A DNA stretch of 64,000 nt from Lojkania enalia. Lineage: Eukaryota; Ascomycota; Dothideomycetes; Pleosporales. The position numbers were made by a program, and so were the translations under genes. Numbering within the stretch: the stretch's first letter is position 1; the number at the start of each line of letters is the position of its first letter. This document shows positions 46,034 through 58,372 of this stretch, one piece after another. A model generated the notes under the pieces. The model saw only the letters and a list, made by a program, of their open reading frames with translations, had not been told where the DNA came from and did no database searches. The stretch is taken from assembly GCA_010094045.1 (NCBI GenBank), contig ML986578.1, forward strand, positions 682,001-746,000. The letters run 5' to 3'.

Positions 46034-48300
46034 TTAGTACGCTTTATTCGCCTCCACCTTAGTTAGGAAACTTCCACCCGGCCTGGAGTCGTCTTTGAAT
46101 ACTAATTCAAGTCTTTCTTCCGTATTGACGCGTATTCCCACAGGTGCTCGGAATGTCGCCATAGCCTCGATTCCAGTAGAGGTGTTTCCCAGGTGCTGAG
46201 GGTGCCTTGATTGCAGAGCCAGAGCGACTAGCTCAGCGGGTGAATCCAGGGCTGCTGATGTTGTTCCTCGAATCAATACAGTAAGAAGGTACCCGAGTAC
46301 CAAGGTACAGTAGAGGAATACAACGAGAAGAGACAGTATAATTGGAGTACTAGTGATCCCGTATCCATATCCAGATACATGGAGTTCAGTCTTCAAGTTA
46401 TCACAGCTGGTTGAAGCGATGTCAAGCTCGAGAGGACAGGTCTCACCGTTCTGGCAGTCGGTAAATGTAGCATTCGGGCCGATACAGAGATACGGGACCT
46501 CCCAAGTGATGTTGTATGTACTGGCAACCGCTTTCGCGACAATAGCGGCAAGGTATACTTCTAAAGGCGTTACTACGTGATCGGCGGGATCAGTGACGGC
46601 AAAGTCTTTGAAAGGCTTAAGGGCTACTAAACCACCCTCTGTGTCCATAATGTAGTTCAACTCGTCGTGCAACTGATGCACCCAATCCATCGACATCGAG
46701 ATCTGCGAAGCTTGCCAAGGCTGATCGGGATGTAATGGGATCGATTGAACAGTCCGCATATCAGACGCACCTCGCAGCTCGTATCTTGCTGGTTCCCACG
46801 TAGCACGTACTCCGCACGTGTGAACATCGATGTTGCTTGAGGTGCTCGATCTGGCTTCCTTGGTGTACGAGTAAATAAAGGCGACCAATGAGAACTTGGA
46901 GTCAGCAGGTGCCAATGCCCAGTGGGTTTTATACCTCCCAGGCCTTTCATAATTGTCCATCAAGTCTGCCGGGGAACCGAAGTCTACAGTCCCAGTCCCA
47001 TCATAGTTGGGTAACTGAAGTTTTGTCGTTGTGTCATTCGGTTCTAGCGAGAATTGGGAATTACACCTCACAGAGACCGCTACGTGCGATGCTTCGACCG
47101 AATATATCACCGCATCAGTATGGGATAGGATCTCCAAGTTGGATCCAAAATTGATGTCTCTAAAGTACTGCATTATTAAACGAGCAGCTAGTTCGGATCC
47201 AGGCATAAAGACACCTCCCTTCGGGAATTCGGATGCGGATTCCTCTAGCAAAACGGTCGTTTTACTCGAGAAAGGTGGATAGACAGTATAGGTCAATTTC
47301 TCTTGCACTACGAGGTCCCAATCAAGATTCTGCAAAGAACCAAGTTGGGGAGTAATGCTGAGGCTTGTAATCTGTCTAAGAAATGTAGGCGGACGATAAG
47401 ACATCGTTAGTTTGATATGTTCGAGGGTGTTTCCAGCCAGCGAGCTGGCTAGCTTGTACTTACAGAGTAAAGTTTGAACCCGAAGTTAGAGCCAATGGGA
47501 ACGTTGCAGACGGAGATCTTTCCAACAGCAGTGTAGTTGTACCAAACCCTTTTGCGCTTGTGATAAGTCGCGGGATCATCAGAACCGCGCTAGAAGGCCC
47601 GACAAGTGCCGCCAGCGCAATTGTGAAAAATGCAAAGAGGCCAGTCACGAGTCTTAGCCTCCAAGATATTGCCGATGCGCTAACAGAAGACCAGTAGTCC
47701 AGCGACCAAAGATAGGAGACCGTTGACGTGTGCGTTGGTGCGAATAGAAATCCGAAGGGTAGGTGACTTGTGAACGCTAGATGACGGATCAGGTCCAACA
47801 GAATTGCGCTGATGGAAGCCTGCATGAGCAATTCGTGGATCTTTGCAACGAATTGGAGTCCTGTCGAATCGTACGGTCCATATGTATAAAAGAAACTCGT
47901 AGAGTTTAGGGTAATGAGGGTTACTGCTCCAAGCAAGGGCGGTACGTGTAGCAGAGAGTGGAAGAAGACCATTCCTCGGTTTCGATGCACGGCCACTTTT
48001 GCTCGTTCTGTGTCCAGCCTTATGACCAGGATATGTGCAAGCAATGTCAACTTTATGGACCGGAGCAACGACTGGAGACGCTGTCGAAACATCCTCGTTT
48101 TTGAAGTCGTAGCCGATTTTGGATGTTGCTCCAATAGGATGTCACGAGACTCATTGCTGCAATAGCTCTTAGTTCAGGCCATAACGTAGAAACGCCTAAT
48201 CTTACTCGATTGCTCCCATCGTCAGTTCCACTGATCTAGATACCAGTGCACCAACGCGTCGCTTTCTGGGACGCTTCGTAAATTTCTCAACAATCCACAT
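46034..48300 (-). CDS. Uncharacterised multi-spanning membrane protein, 709 aa
   Basis: Exons 48300-48206, 48156-47464 and 47375-46034; introns 49 and 88 bp. The first exon (MWIVEKFTKRPRKRRVG start) supplies an ATG that the second lacks. A basic cytosolic N-terminus leads to about four hydrophobic segments in residues 70-250 (HSLLHVPPLLGAVTLITLNS, ASISAILLDLIRHLAF, LVTGLFAFFTIALAALVGPS). A large, mostly hydrophilic, presumably extracellular domain of about 330 residues follows, with N-glycosylation sequons and cysteines (PNATFTDCQNGETCP). One strong helix comes near the C-terminus (IILSLLVVFLYCTLVLGYLL) with a cytosolic tail. This layout recurs in a broad family of fungal hypothetical membrane proteins with no known role. 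A transport function is not supported. Confidence 0.8.
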
Positions 48301-51300
48301 CCTCGATGGCTTAAGGCGCATTCAACTCAAATAAGCGAAAATTGGGGTTTTTAGATGTTGGACGGAACTCGTAACCGTTGAAGGATCGTTGTCAGAATAA
48401 GGATGGACCTGACTGCAACTAGAGATAAGCAATACTTAGACATGACTTAGGCCTCGGACAGGCAAGCGCCCAATCCTGTACAACCTAAAGTTCAAAGTAG
48501 TAAGGCTTAATCGGTTTATTTTCCAAAGAGCTGAGAGGCGGCGAGGCTGAAACCACGAATATTCTTAGGCCGAATCAAATATAATAGAACGCGGGACCAA
48601 GATAGGGAACCACCCAGGCCACAGAGCCTTGTGTAGGACCGCAGCTCATGTGCAATGAACCAACTTCGACAAATAGATGGTATTACGCATCAACGTAAGC
48701 AAGATAGAAGACAAATAGTCTCGCTTGCGAAGGCGCTGCGGCAGGGTAACACCAGGACGATCTTCCTCACTTTCTTCAGCTGCCGTTGCACTCACCGGAG
48801 TCTTACGCCGAGTTACTCTTGGTATTTCATCATCGAATGTGGAAGAGAAAGCGCGCGATTCGCAGGATTATCTCTCCGCCTCTCTGAGAAAGTGCAATTG
48901 TTCGCAAGACTCGAAGCCTTTGTCACATTGCAGGGCAGATCGACAATGTGTAGCCTGACACTCGCTACAGATAAACCCTGATATTATGGTAGATTGATTA
49001 AAAGTCGTTGGTATGGACATACAGAAGAAACTTTGGAAGGAACCTACTGAGACATCACGTAGTAATGTCAAACGTCTGGTTTGCTCGCAGCAAGAGAAGT
49101 TGCCTATTTGAAGACGTCAACATGATGATTTCTCTATAAAGGCTAACTCTGATCAATTAGTATATAAGATGTTGCTGGTAGTTCGATCTTGAATTCAGTG
49201 ACATCGCGGTATTGCAGCCGTACGAAGCTGAGGGGACGATGATGTCATCGCTTAAGCCTCCAACAGTCCCTCCGCCTTCGAACACCAGGTTTTCGCGATC
49301 GACACCACGCATAGCGACATCGAGCACGAGCTTCGGAAAAGGCTACACTAATAATTGATAAGTGCAAACGCTATAGATTGTAGGGAAAAGTTACTATACA
49401 ACGAGCGTAAGACTTGGAGACTATCTAAATAAAATTCCGTCCTCATATCGGATTTTCCTAACGGTCGAAAGATCTCCTCTCGCCACGTACACTTCTTTTA
49501 TTGAGACTCCTTACTCTACTACCTCCCACTCTACAACCCTCCACTCGCCTAAAGCCAATAGTCCCCTCCCTTGATCAAGGAGGCGACGGCGAAGGAATTA
49601 ATACTCCCAGTCCCGGCATCTCTTGCCAACAATATGACGCTTCCTGATTATATGCAGTAAAGTTTTAGTATGGCATAAGATGACTTAGAGTGATGCAGAG
49701 ATGATTTGAGGAATTAAAAGATCCGAAAGAGAATCATTCTGCGCAGTTGATCCAGATACACTAGCAAGCGGCGAATATGAACACTTGCTTGGTCTACGGA
49801 TACTACAGCGCAAGCGCTACTTGTCTGTAAGGGCTATTATGTAGCGAATATTGGCAAATGGAAGTCACTTAGGGACGTTGTTACTCGGACCGGGTGCGTT
49901 AGCGCAGGTGGAGGGGGTATCCCTTAGCTACCTACAGCTACGAGGACGGCCGACCCGCTCCTACCACGATCTTGTGGAGTTCTAATCATTAATGCGTATC
50001 TCGAGGCAGATAGAGAGGCGGAGGGGCGATTACCGTTCTTACGCTTGGCCTCGTAAAGTCAGTAGGTACTCATTCCCAACAAGGTAAGGTGTAATGTGCG
50101 GGTAACTGCTGATCAGTCACCAGAAATAAGCACTCCCAAAACCCAACTCGACTTTCGTAAAGAACATTGTAGCCATTTTGAAATACAACCCGAAATGCGA
50201 TATATGATTATATCTAACATCTGTATTGCACACTTCTCAAGGACCGTCAACACGCCTTCTCGTTTCCAAGATCCGCATATGCGACTTTGTTGCCTCCAGT
50301 ATGTCCTCCATGCTCACTACTTAGATCGATGAATGTCTTGAATTGGTAGATTGCCGCAACTATCCAGCAAAACGGCCTATTCAAACGTCTGTGAGAAGTG
50401 TATTATTGCTATCATTCGACTTTGCCGAGAAGCGGTTTTCGATACCGAGCAGGTAATATGTCATTGCCAGTGCGTCAGACGTCCATGGATCTTGCAATAA
50501 TCATAACTTGTGTCGTAGGATGCATACCGGCTTTTTTCAACCTTTCCCCGTCTCTCCTTACATAAGCGAGCTATCCTCTTCTATCAATTCGACCGCAGCT
50601 GTATCCGCGCACGTTTACGCTACAGCCAAGCGATCCGCTTGCTGTCTGTCATCTTATAAAGACGAGGCTGACCTCCCGGTATATTTGCTAGAACGGCTGG
50701 TACTAGAGTTCGGCGGATAACGGGCTGCAGACGTAGAGGTGGACAAGGAAGCGCTACCATCATTCACCATCATGGAGTATTAGGCGATTTCAGCTCTACA
50801 ACAGCGACACAAGCTCTCTACGTAGCAGAAACCCGTTGCGCCTCACTCGTGTAGCCCTACCATTCTCCAGCCAAGTCCTCTAGCCGCGATCAACCTCATA
50901 TACAAATCTATATTACTGTACTACAGACCTTTGACGCAAACGCTGAGCGCCGCGTGCATAGTACTCTGCAGAACATCCATAGCGCCGACGGCAGTCCGGA
51001 CGCACGTTTGTATGACGGCGAATATATGCTGTACGCTTGGCTACGAGAGTCAAGAACACTTGGCGGTCTTGTTAATCTGCATGTGTGTGCCTTGGCAAGT
51101 TACAAGAAACGGTGGTGCAGTTTGTTATTACTCTATTGCATTTGGTATGCTTGGCTGTGGAACCGGTGTGAGCAACGAGTTGGATATAGTTGAGGTTTTA
51201 TTTTATTTATTTATTTTTTTCGGGCTTTTGGTGGGAGGGAGGGTGGAATGATTTTGGATGGCGTTTGTGGGTCCGGAGAGTTCGGGGAAGGGTGGAAGTT

Positions 51301-54202
51301 TGGGGGTCCGTTGTGAGGAAGGGGGTCAGGTGATTATTAGGGATGGGATTTTCGATTGGGGACAGATGGTGTGAGATGAGAAGCGCGTATTCTGTCTTTC
51401 TTGCTAAGTCTGACGATAGTTCTAGTGGTTGGTATGTTCCTGCCTTCATGGGGCGGAAATGGCCCTAAAGTCTAGCGCGTACTATTGCCGATTTATGGGA
51501 TCGCGTTCGAGCGAATTATATCCGGTCTCACAGAAAAAACTATTTAAAAAGCTCGTGCCGGAATCTGTGGCTAGCCGAGTGGTACAAGACATACCTAGAC
51601 CCTCATGGAATCGTCGGAGAAACCCCCGAAGCCGGCATATGCCGCTTTGCAAACTTGTACTAATCACTATGGTTACCGGCTGGGTATTACAATACTCTAG
51701 ATGATGGCGGTGATGAAGACCAGATAATGCCAAGTGCTTGTCGGCAGGCTCGATATCCAAGGTTCAAACAAGATGTAAAGTCAAGACTTATCATCCTAAC
51801 GGAGAAGACCGGGATAGCCGTAGCCGTGTATCCGCTGCATGTTGTTGCGGGGCGTCTCGGACGACGTCACTCACAGGGGTGGGCCAAGCCTAGCAACAAA
51901 ACACTCGGTTGAGTTGCCCCTCGACTCGGACGGTTATGAGATAAGTTAGTTAAGACCCTTAATCTAACTGCTTGGCTGGGTTGCACCTGTTGCCGATGAC
52001 CTGGCCCGGCTTCGCAACGGGAGATGCGGGAGATGGGCACGCGACGATGACGGGACAGTAGGCGAGTTCGAGCACGCCATCACGAGAGCAAGGACGGGAA
52101 GGGAATGGACAGATTGCTCGATGCCAATGAGCAAGGTCCAAACAAGCCTTCGCAAGAAGAGGGTCCTCTGGGGTTGTCACGGCCACGGACGCCTAAGGTT
52201 CCCCGCACACACGACGCTGGACTGAGGAGGATGTGCCGGCAATGGCGCCTGTTGATAAGTATTGAAGGCGCAAGGATGCGGGCGGCGCAGCGAACGAAAC
52301 CTGGAGACGACGACGCATCCTGGACGCCAGCGCGCGTGGCTGCCGTATTGTCGGTGAGATGGTCCTGCTGGAGTGGAGAGGAGTAGTGCTGCTGTTGTTG
52401 ATGAAACAGGACATGGCCTCAACGCCGTCTGCCCGCTTCGCTGTAGCATGCATAAGTATCATAGGGACAGTAATGGACGGCGTGTAAGTCGTTGTCATAT
52501 GATGGGCTCCGATACAGGAGTCTGAGTCTGTAGCGGTGGCGCTTGAGCGCGGGTCAAGGAGGCGCTGAGAGAAGCGGTGTGTTATTGAGAACTCACTGCT
52601 GGGAGGGGGCCATTCACTCCCCGGCCAGAGTTCGTGTAAACAGAGCGTGCTCTCATCTTCCTCGTCTACGGACGAGATGTGCCCAGCTCACGGCCGAGCA
52701 TGCGCGCGTGCTTGGGGTGATTTGCAGCAGCGGCAGCAGATGCGCGCTTCGGTAGCACGGGCGAGGACTACTGGCCGGTTTAGGTGTTGTGCGTGAGAGC
52801 ACGCTTTGGCTGGGCTGCAGCTCCGCTCATCATCGCCCTTCACGTCCTGGCCTTGCAGCGGCTGGAGGGAAGCCCGCAGCTCCTAGACATGCAGCCCGGG
52901 CACTGCACTGTCGCGCCATTTTCGCAGCGCCGTCTATCAGGGTCTCTCCAGGACGCTTGGGTGGTTGCATGCAAGTGGGAGGCCCTGGTCCTATAGGAGA
53001 ACAGCGCCGAAGCAGGTTTTGCAGTAGCCGTCCAGCTCGTGCGTAGTCATAAAATACTGCGCATTCGACAAAGACGCTACTAAAAGGAGCTAACAGAGGG
53101 GCGTCAAAGGTGTCACGACAATACAGGGGCAGACAAAGAGAGGTATGGTTGTGGAGCTGGAAGGCGATGGCAACAACGAAAGCGTGCGCCAGCAAGGCTC
53201 AGGTGGCCACCGCAAAAGAGCAGCAGCAAGCAAACAATGCTGGTGCCATCTGCCCGGCGTCGCGGACGGGAAATAATCGCTCTGGTAACTACTGCCGCTG
53301 AGCATTCAGCGCTAGCAAATCTCATTACAGTCGCTCGGCGCTCCGCTTGGGGTCGTTTAATTACGGCCTACCTGCTGCCAGCGTTCTGGTACACACAATA
53401 CAGGGGTTCCACCGCCGCCCGCCCTCCCAGCACCGCTCCCGCCCGCTGCCCTGAACCGGAGTGCTCCCCAACGCCCTTCAGGTGCCCGCCGAATTCTCTC
53501 CCATCATCCCCATCCCGCTCCTCCTCCTCCTCCTGTTCCTTTTCCCTAACCCACACCAGCGCGACTTGGATTGTAACGACAGCCTCTAGGAGCGGCGGCT
53601 CCAGCCCGGATCCCGCGTTCCGTTTCGTGCGCCAATCTGTTTGCTCCAGCACAACTACATCTCCACATCGGATCTTGTTTCACGTCCACAGTGCGGCCGT
53701 CGCCACCGGCCGGCGGATCCTCACATCATTCCCGCAAGGTATTGTGTCCAAGTTTATACACCTGATCGTAGACCAACAGGCCTGACATGCGTGCCAGTCT
53801 CCTCACATCCGTTCCTGCAACGACCGCTTCAGCTTCACCATGTTGCTGTCGATATTATAACCGACTAGTCCTTCGGGGCACGCAACCCACACCCACAATT
53901 CCACACCCGCACTCGTACCGACACATCCGATAATATTACAGCTCCGATAACTCACTCCCACCTCGATCATAGCAAAATCCCTTCAGTACCACTCCTAAGA
54001 ACGCCCTGTAGAGCGATATAGCGAATTGTCCTCGACATCGGCTCGCCGTCCAGAAACCCTCGACCGCGAATATTTGTCGGGGCGAGTAGGCACGGCTCAG
54101 CTGTCCATTTTCTGAATTTAGTCACCTCTAGCGACGTCATAGCCTTTACAAAGAGCAGGGCTCGCTTTTGTTAAACTACATTGTTCATTCGCATTACTTA
54201 TC
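48301..54202. other. 5.9 kb region without a supported gene
   Basis: Short fragments look protein-like but are broken. They include minus 49340-49170 (FPKLVLDVAMRGVDRENLVF), plus 50520-50660, plus 50950-51150, and plus 51570-51650 (TYLDPHGIVGETPEAGICRF). No start, splice structure or family can be given. From 51950 to 53750 the DNA is GC-richer, with many overlapping frames on both strands, none convincing. The last part (about 53300-54200) is pyrimidine-rich and is probably the long leader and promoter of the DUF2457 gene. Confidence 0.45.
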
Positions 54203-56542
54203 ATGGCTCAAAACGAGCGCAGCCCCGCGGGCCGACATGGAGTACAAGAAAACCGTGCAATTCAAAATATGCCAACCAATATGGCACCCACCATGTCAGC
54301 TGAGGACGAAGTCATAGCAGACGCAGACGAACCTCCCGACTTACGGCGTACTCCACGTCCATCTGTTCTTAAACTCCATGAGTCCTTCAAGGCCTCCTTC
54401 TCCAAATTACTACCTTCCCGTTGCGAACGAAAGCAATCACTCCTGACTACTGCATTACATTCGAACGACAGCTCGCCGACCGAGGAGCGCCCCGGAAACC
54501 CGACGCTCGGCCGAGGCATGTCTTGTGTCTCGACCTGCAGCAACAACAGTGCTTCCACTGCAGAGCTCACGAGTGATGGCGGGTTCACTAGTCCTGGCAC
54601 GCGGGCGGAGACACCGAGCCCGCCACTCCCACCTACCACGTTCCACAACATTATGCTTCCCTTCAACAAAAAACCTTTTGAGCAACCCATCTCGGTCATA
54701 AGACATGATGACGAGCATATTAGCCCGTTGGAGAAGAAGTTCCCCACCACATCCGGGGAAGACAATGTGGAGGCGACTTTGGGTCGCAAGCGATGTATCA
54801 CATTCGCATGCCGAGGGAAGGACGAACGAAAACCTCACAGTGAAGAAATAAAACCAAAAGCATCATCACAGCAAACGACGGAGCCCCCAAAGCGAGTTTC
54901 CACCATCAAGTTCGCTTGTCCTACAAAGGTATCTACGGATGCTCCGTCCAAGACGAATAAGCCGCGCATGCCCCGTGCCGCTAGCCCAGCGCCTCCTCCC
55001 CAGAAGATTCGTGGTTCCCCCAAAGCCCCCCCCAAGTCACACCGAGGCTCTGATTCAACGGTCCGCAATCCTTCTCCCGTAGCGATGCGCAAGGCTACTG
55101 CCGTAGACCGCTCTCGCCGGCTTAGTGCAAACTCAGACTTGGCCCGCTGCTCAGCCTTTCGTTTTCATGAGTTTGCAAGCTCGGAAGATGAGGAAGAAGA
55201 GTGGGTTCAAGAATCCACGTGCCACCGTAACCGGCTCACGGTGAATGATACCCTTCGCGTCGAGAATAGTCTGCGCCAGCTTGGGGAAGAGGCAGAGGAA
55301 GAAGCATTGGATGACGAGATGGAAGAAGATGCTGAAGAGGACGTAGACCGGGATATTGAGGACGACGATATCTTGGATGAAGACGATGTTGACGATGATG
55401 TCTCCGATGAGGGCTTCCAAACCGATGATGAAGACGGCTTCGCTGGTTCTGACGACGAGAGCAACGCAGGATCTGATTATAATTGGTGGGCCCCTGGTTA
55501 CTCGACCGCTGCTACGTCCATCGAGCATCTAGAGCATGTGCAACATATCCGCCCGGTCAGCCGTCGCAGCTTTTCTGAATCGTCGGTTGGCTCCGCACCC
55601 AGTGAGACTGGATTTCTGAATCGTTCCGAAAAGTTATCAAAGCGAAGGAAGTCGCGACCGGTCAATATCCGTGTTCCGAGCCCCGAGCTTCCAGATAGCA
55701 CTGATTTTGTGTGCGGAACCCTAGATGAAGACCGCCCTCTCGAGGCTGCTTATCTCTCTTGCCTGGAACAACGTCGCGCTGCCAAGCACAAAGTCACGCC
55801 CCAGGATATCGATCCCACATTCCCGACGTCAGATCCTGAGATGGATGAAGAAGATGAAGATGACGAAGTTGACGACGTGGCATCAGAAAGCGATCAGTAT
55901 GTCATGATGCATGGCCAAATGGATCCGCTGGATATCGAGTTCCGTGGACGTAGCAAGCATGCATCGACAAAACGGTCTCCAGCAACCTCTCCCAAGCGCC
56001 TTCGATCGCCTCCACCAAATAAGCGGTCCGTGCATCGATCACCACGTCCACGAAAACTCTTTGGCAACTCTCCGAGACGTCTACGCTCTCCCGCTCCAGT
56101 CCGTCTAAGGTCACCCCCACCGACACGTCGCGGCTCGACTGTTATGTCGCCCAAGCGTCCGGAGATGCATATCTCATTTGTCGGCCTTGCTGAACGTCCT
56201 GCACTGACTATGTCGTCGTCCCTGCCGCGGACGCCGGTCACAACAGTTCCTCCGGAGGACCTAGAAGACGAAGACACGTGTCGGGAAACACCAATTCGTC
56301 GAGCCATAGACATCAAGATCGGTTTGGAGAACAAGCGCCAGCGTCGCAAAGAACAGCTATACAAGAAAATGCACCGCAAAGGTGCCAAAGAAAAACGATG
56401 CCCGCCTGGGAAGGGTCTCGAACGAATGCGAGAGATGGGTCTCGGATTAGCTGCCCACAAGGGGAAGACCACTGGTTTAACCTTTGGCATGGATAGCCCA
56501 CCGACACCCGATCAAAATGATATGCATGTGCTGTCCGTCTAG
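54203..56542 (+). CDS. DUF2457-family acidic, basic-tailed fungal protein
   Basis: An intronless 779 aa protein. The family hallmarks are the short repeated motifs RKRCITFACRGK (about 195-207) and STIKFACPTK (about 232-242), then a very acidic block (residues 330-425, runs of D/E with a few S), GSDYNWWAPGYSTA, and a second acidic block (DEEDEDDEVDD). Next is an Arg/Ser/Pro-rich region with repeated SPKRLRSP, SPRPRK and RRLRSP units. The basic C-terminus (NKRQRRKEQLYKKMHRKGAK) ends in LTFGMDSPPTPDQ. It is predicted to be mostly disordered; the SR/RS-like and lysine-rich parts suggest a nuclear location. DUF2457 proteins are restricted to fungi and have no established biochemical role. The ATG at 54203 is preceded by stops. 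Confidence 0.85.
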   Translation: MAQNERSPAGRHGVQENRAIQNMPTNMAPTMSAEDEVIADADEPPDLRRTPRPSVLKLHESFKASFSKLLPSRCERKQSLLTTALHSNDSSPTEERPGNPTLGRGMSCVSTCSNNSASTAELTSDGGFTSPGTRAETPSPPLPPTTFHNIMLPFNKKPFEQPISVIRHDDEHISPLEKKFPTTSGEDNVEATLGRKRCITFACRGKDERKPHSEEIKPKASSQQTTEPPKRVSTIKFACPTKVSTDAPSKTNKPRMPRAASPAPPPQKIRGSPKAPPKSHRGSDSTVRNPSPVAMRKATAVDRSRRLSANSDLARCSAFRFHEFASSEDEEEEWVQESTCHRNRLTVNDTLRVENSLRQLGEEAEEEALDDEMEEDAEEDVDRDIEDDDILDEDDVDDDVSDEGFQTDDEDGFAGSDDESNAGSDYNWWAPGYSTAATSIEHLEHVQHIRPVSRRSFSESSVGSAPSETGFLNRSEKLSKRRKSRPVNIRVPSPELPDSTDFVCGTLDEDRPLEAAYLSCLEQRRAAKHKVTPQDIDPTFPTSDPEMDEEDEDDEVDDVASESDQYVMMHGQMDPLDIEFRGRSKHASTKRSPATSPKRLRSPPPNKRSVHRSPRPRKLFGNSPRRLRSPAPVRLRSPPPTRRGSTVMSPKRPEMHISFVGLAERPALTMSSSLPRTPVTTVPPEDLEDEDTCRETPIRRAIDIKIGLENKRQRRKEQLYKKMHRKGAKEKRCPPGKGLERMREMGLGLAAHKGKTTGLTFGMDSPPTPDQNDMHVLSV

Positions 56543-58372
56543 TCGTAGTGGATGTTGATCGAGAACAGCGCCGCCAACGGGGAGTTGGCACCTCACAAGA
56601 CCTTCTTCCTTCGTCACACGGGAGACTTGCTGGTCGCTGATCTCATGCTTGCCGGATGGACCTGGAGGCGTCCGCCCTCTATTTCATTTTTAATTTCACG
56701 ATAAGATACTTTGTACTTGTGTATATATCCCTTTCAATACTATATCTTGTTCATATTTTCTTTTCTTCTTCCCTTGCATATTTCCTTCTCAGAACATTGT
56801 GCTATTCCCCTTTGTTCAAGCTTTATTGTTATACCACTGCATAGCATCACTCCCTCGTTGAAGAGGTTGAGCGCCGGGTTCATGGGTTGGTTTCGGGGAC
56901 CGGGGATATGGTGGATATCTCACGAATGACGACCTTTCTCATTCGCTCTGTTCTGCTGACACACAAATGTTTTATTGATAGAGCTAGCATCATCAAATTG
57001 ATAGGCTCCTACATATGGCATCAATGATAGTTAGTTCATGCGTTGAAGCGAACGAATTCTCGATGTAGCAATTTACGCGCGGTAGTTTGGATGCCGTTTA
57101 TTTAGGTGGCTGAGGTGCCCTACCCTGTGGCAGGTGCCCGTACCCCGTCGATCTCATGTCGTGTGGCAGTGAGATCTTGGATTATGGAGAAGGACAGATC
57201 TGCGGTGCATTTTTAGGATTTTATGCCATCCTCATGGCGTCATGTAGCCTGGGATTTAGTAGTTGGTAGCGTAGGATTCTGGCACGCAGCCTCGCGCGCC
57301 TGTGTATCAGTTCTGAGAATTGGTGTCCGATATGTTTATGTGCACGTGACCTATCCAGCACAGCTGGAGGGCTTAAGCATCTTCAAGGTAGACCGGTAGG
57401 CCAGCAGACCCGAGGTACGATTAGGCTCTATGACAATTCTCAGGTCGTTGACGAGGGGGAAGCTTATCACTGGGGACCTCTTGCATATTCTATTTATTGC
57501 GCACCGTTACGCTACCACATAGCCGGAGGCAAAGAGTCCCTGTAGTTCACCGGTGGGGGCCAAGGCAGTGTTGGACGGGGTGCAGCCTGACCTGACATGG
57601 CTGACTGTTTGGTCGACGTTCGTGAAACAAGCATCTATTTCCGCTTGACGAGGCACAGTGCTCAACGCTAAGGAGTTCCCGCAACAATACAGTTGTCAAA
57701 CTTGTGACATCAGTCTTCCCTCAGGATCAGGTTGTGTGTGTGCTGATTCTGCGGGGCGCTCGAGTTTAGGTGAGGAACATCAGCTCGGCGCTGCGGGCGG
57801 AGTGAATGGAGGGCTCCAGGGCGCATACCCGTTCAGATTAGGTGCCGGTGGCTGCAGCATCCGCAGAGAACTGATGAGCGGGCCCGATATACACGGAGTA
57901 TCTGAGGCGCAAGCAGCCAGGCATAATGTCCCGATTGGAGGCATTGGGACCGCAGCCCCGGAGATGTGTTGCAGTGTGGCTCGAAGGCGGCCCCCTGCAG
58001 CTCTTAAGTTTCTCTCCTTTTTCCCAAGGCTGGTCTGGACTGCGGTCGTCAACCACGGCCAATTGCGTTTGACGCGCGGCGGCTGTGCTCAGTGCTCGTC
58101 AAAAATCCATGGAGAGCCTCATGCGTCTCGTGCGGCGGCGGGCTTCACATCTGCCATTTAATTATTCATGGGCCCCAGCACTGGGAGTGCAGGCCGTTTC
58201 CTCCCTTGGCCATCCCGCTCCTCCGCCGAGGCTGTCGAGCCAAAATAGCCTCCGCATGGTGCTGTCGGTTGTCTTGGATAAGTGTTCGCGCGATTCTCGT
58301 TTGGATTTGGACCACTGCTGCCCGCTTCGCAGACTGGTCTTAGATTGATACCGGGCTAGTTGCTCCTGCAAC
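56543..58372. other. 1.8 kb spacer
   Basis: No supported gene. A plus-strand frame of 167 codons (57658-58161) lacks family features and lies over the GT90 promoter. A T-rich 3' region follows the DUF2457 gene. Confidence 0.5.

Noticed and set aside
52100..53800. Many overlapping frames of 60-180 codons on both strands
   Set aside because: GC-rich DNA gives long open frames by chance. None has domain content, splice support or consistent codon texture.
54262..55528. Minus-strand frames of 85-179 codons
   Set aside because: Mirror images of the DUF2457 gene's biased codons (for example poly-Ser opposite poly-Asp/Glu).
57658..58161. 167-codon plus-strand frame before GT90
   Set aside because: No domain or signal; it lies in the presumed GT90 promoter and overlaps equally long minus-strand frames.
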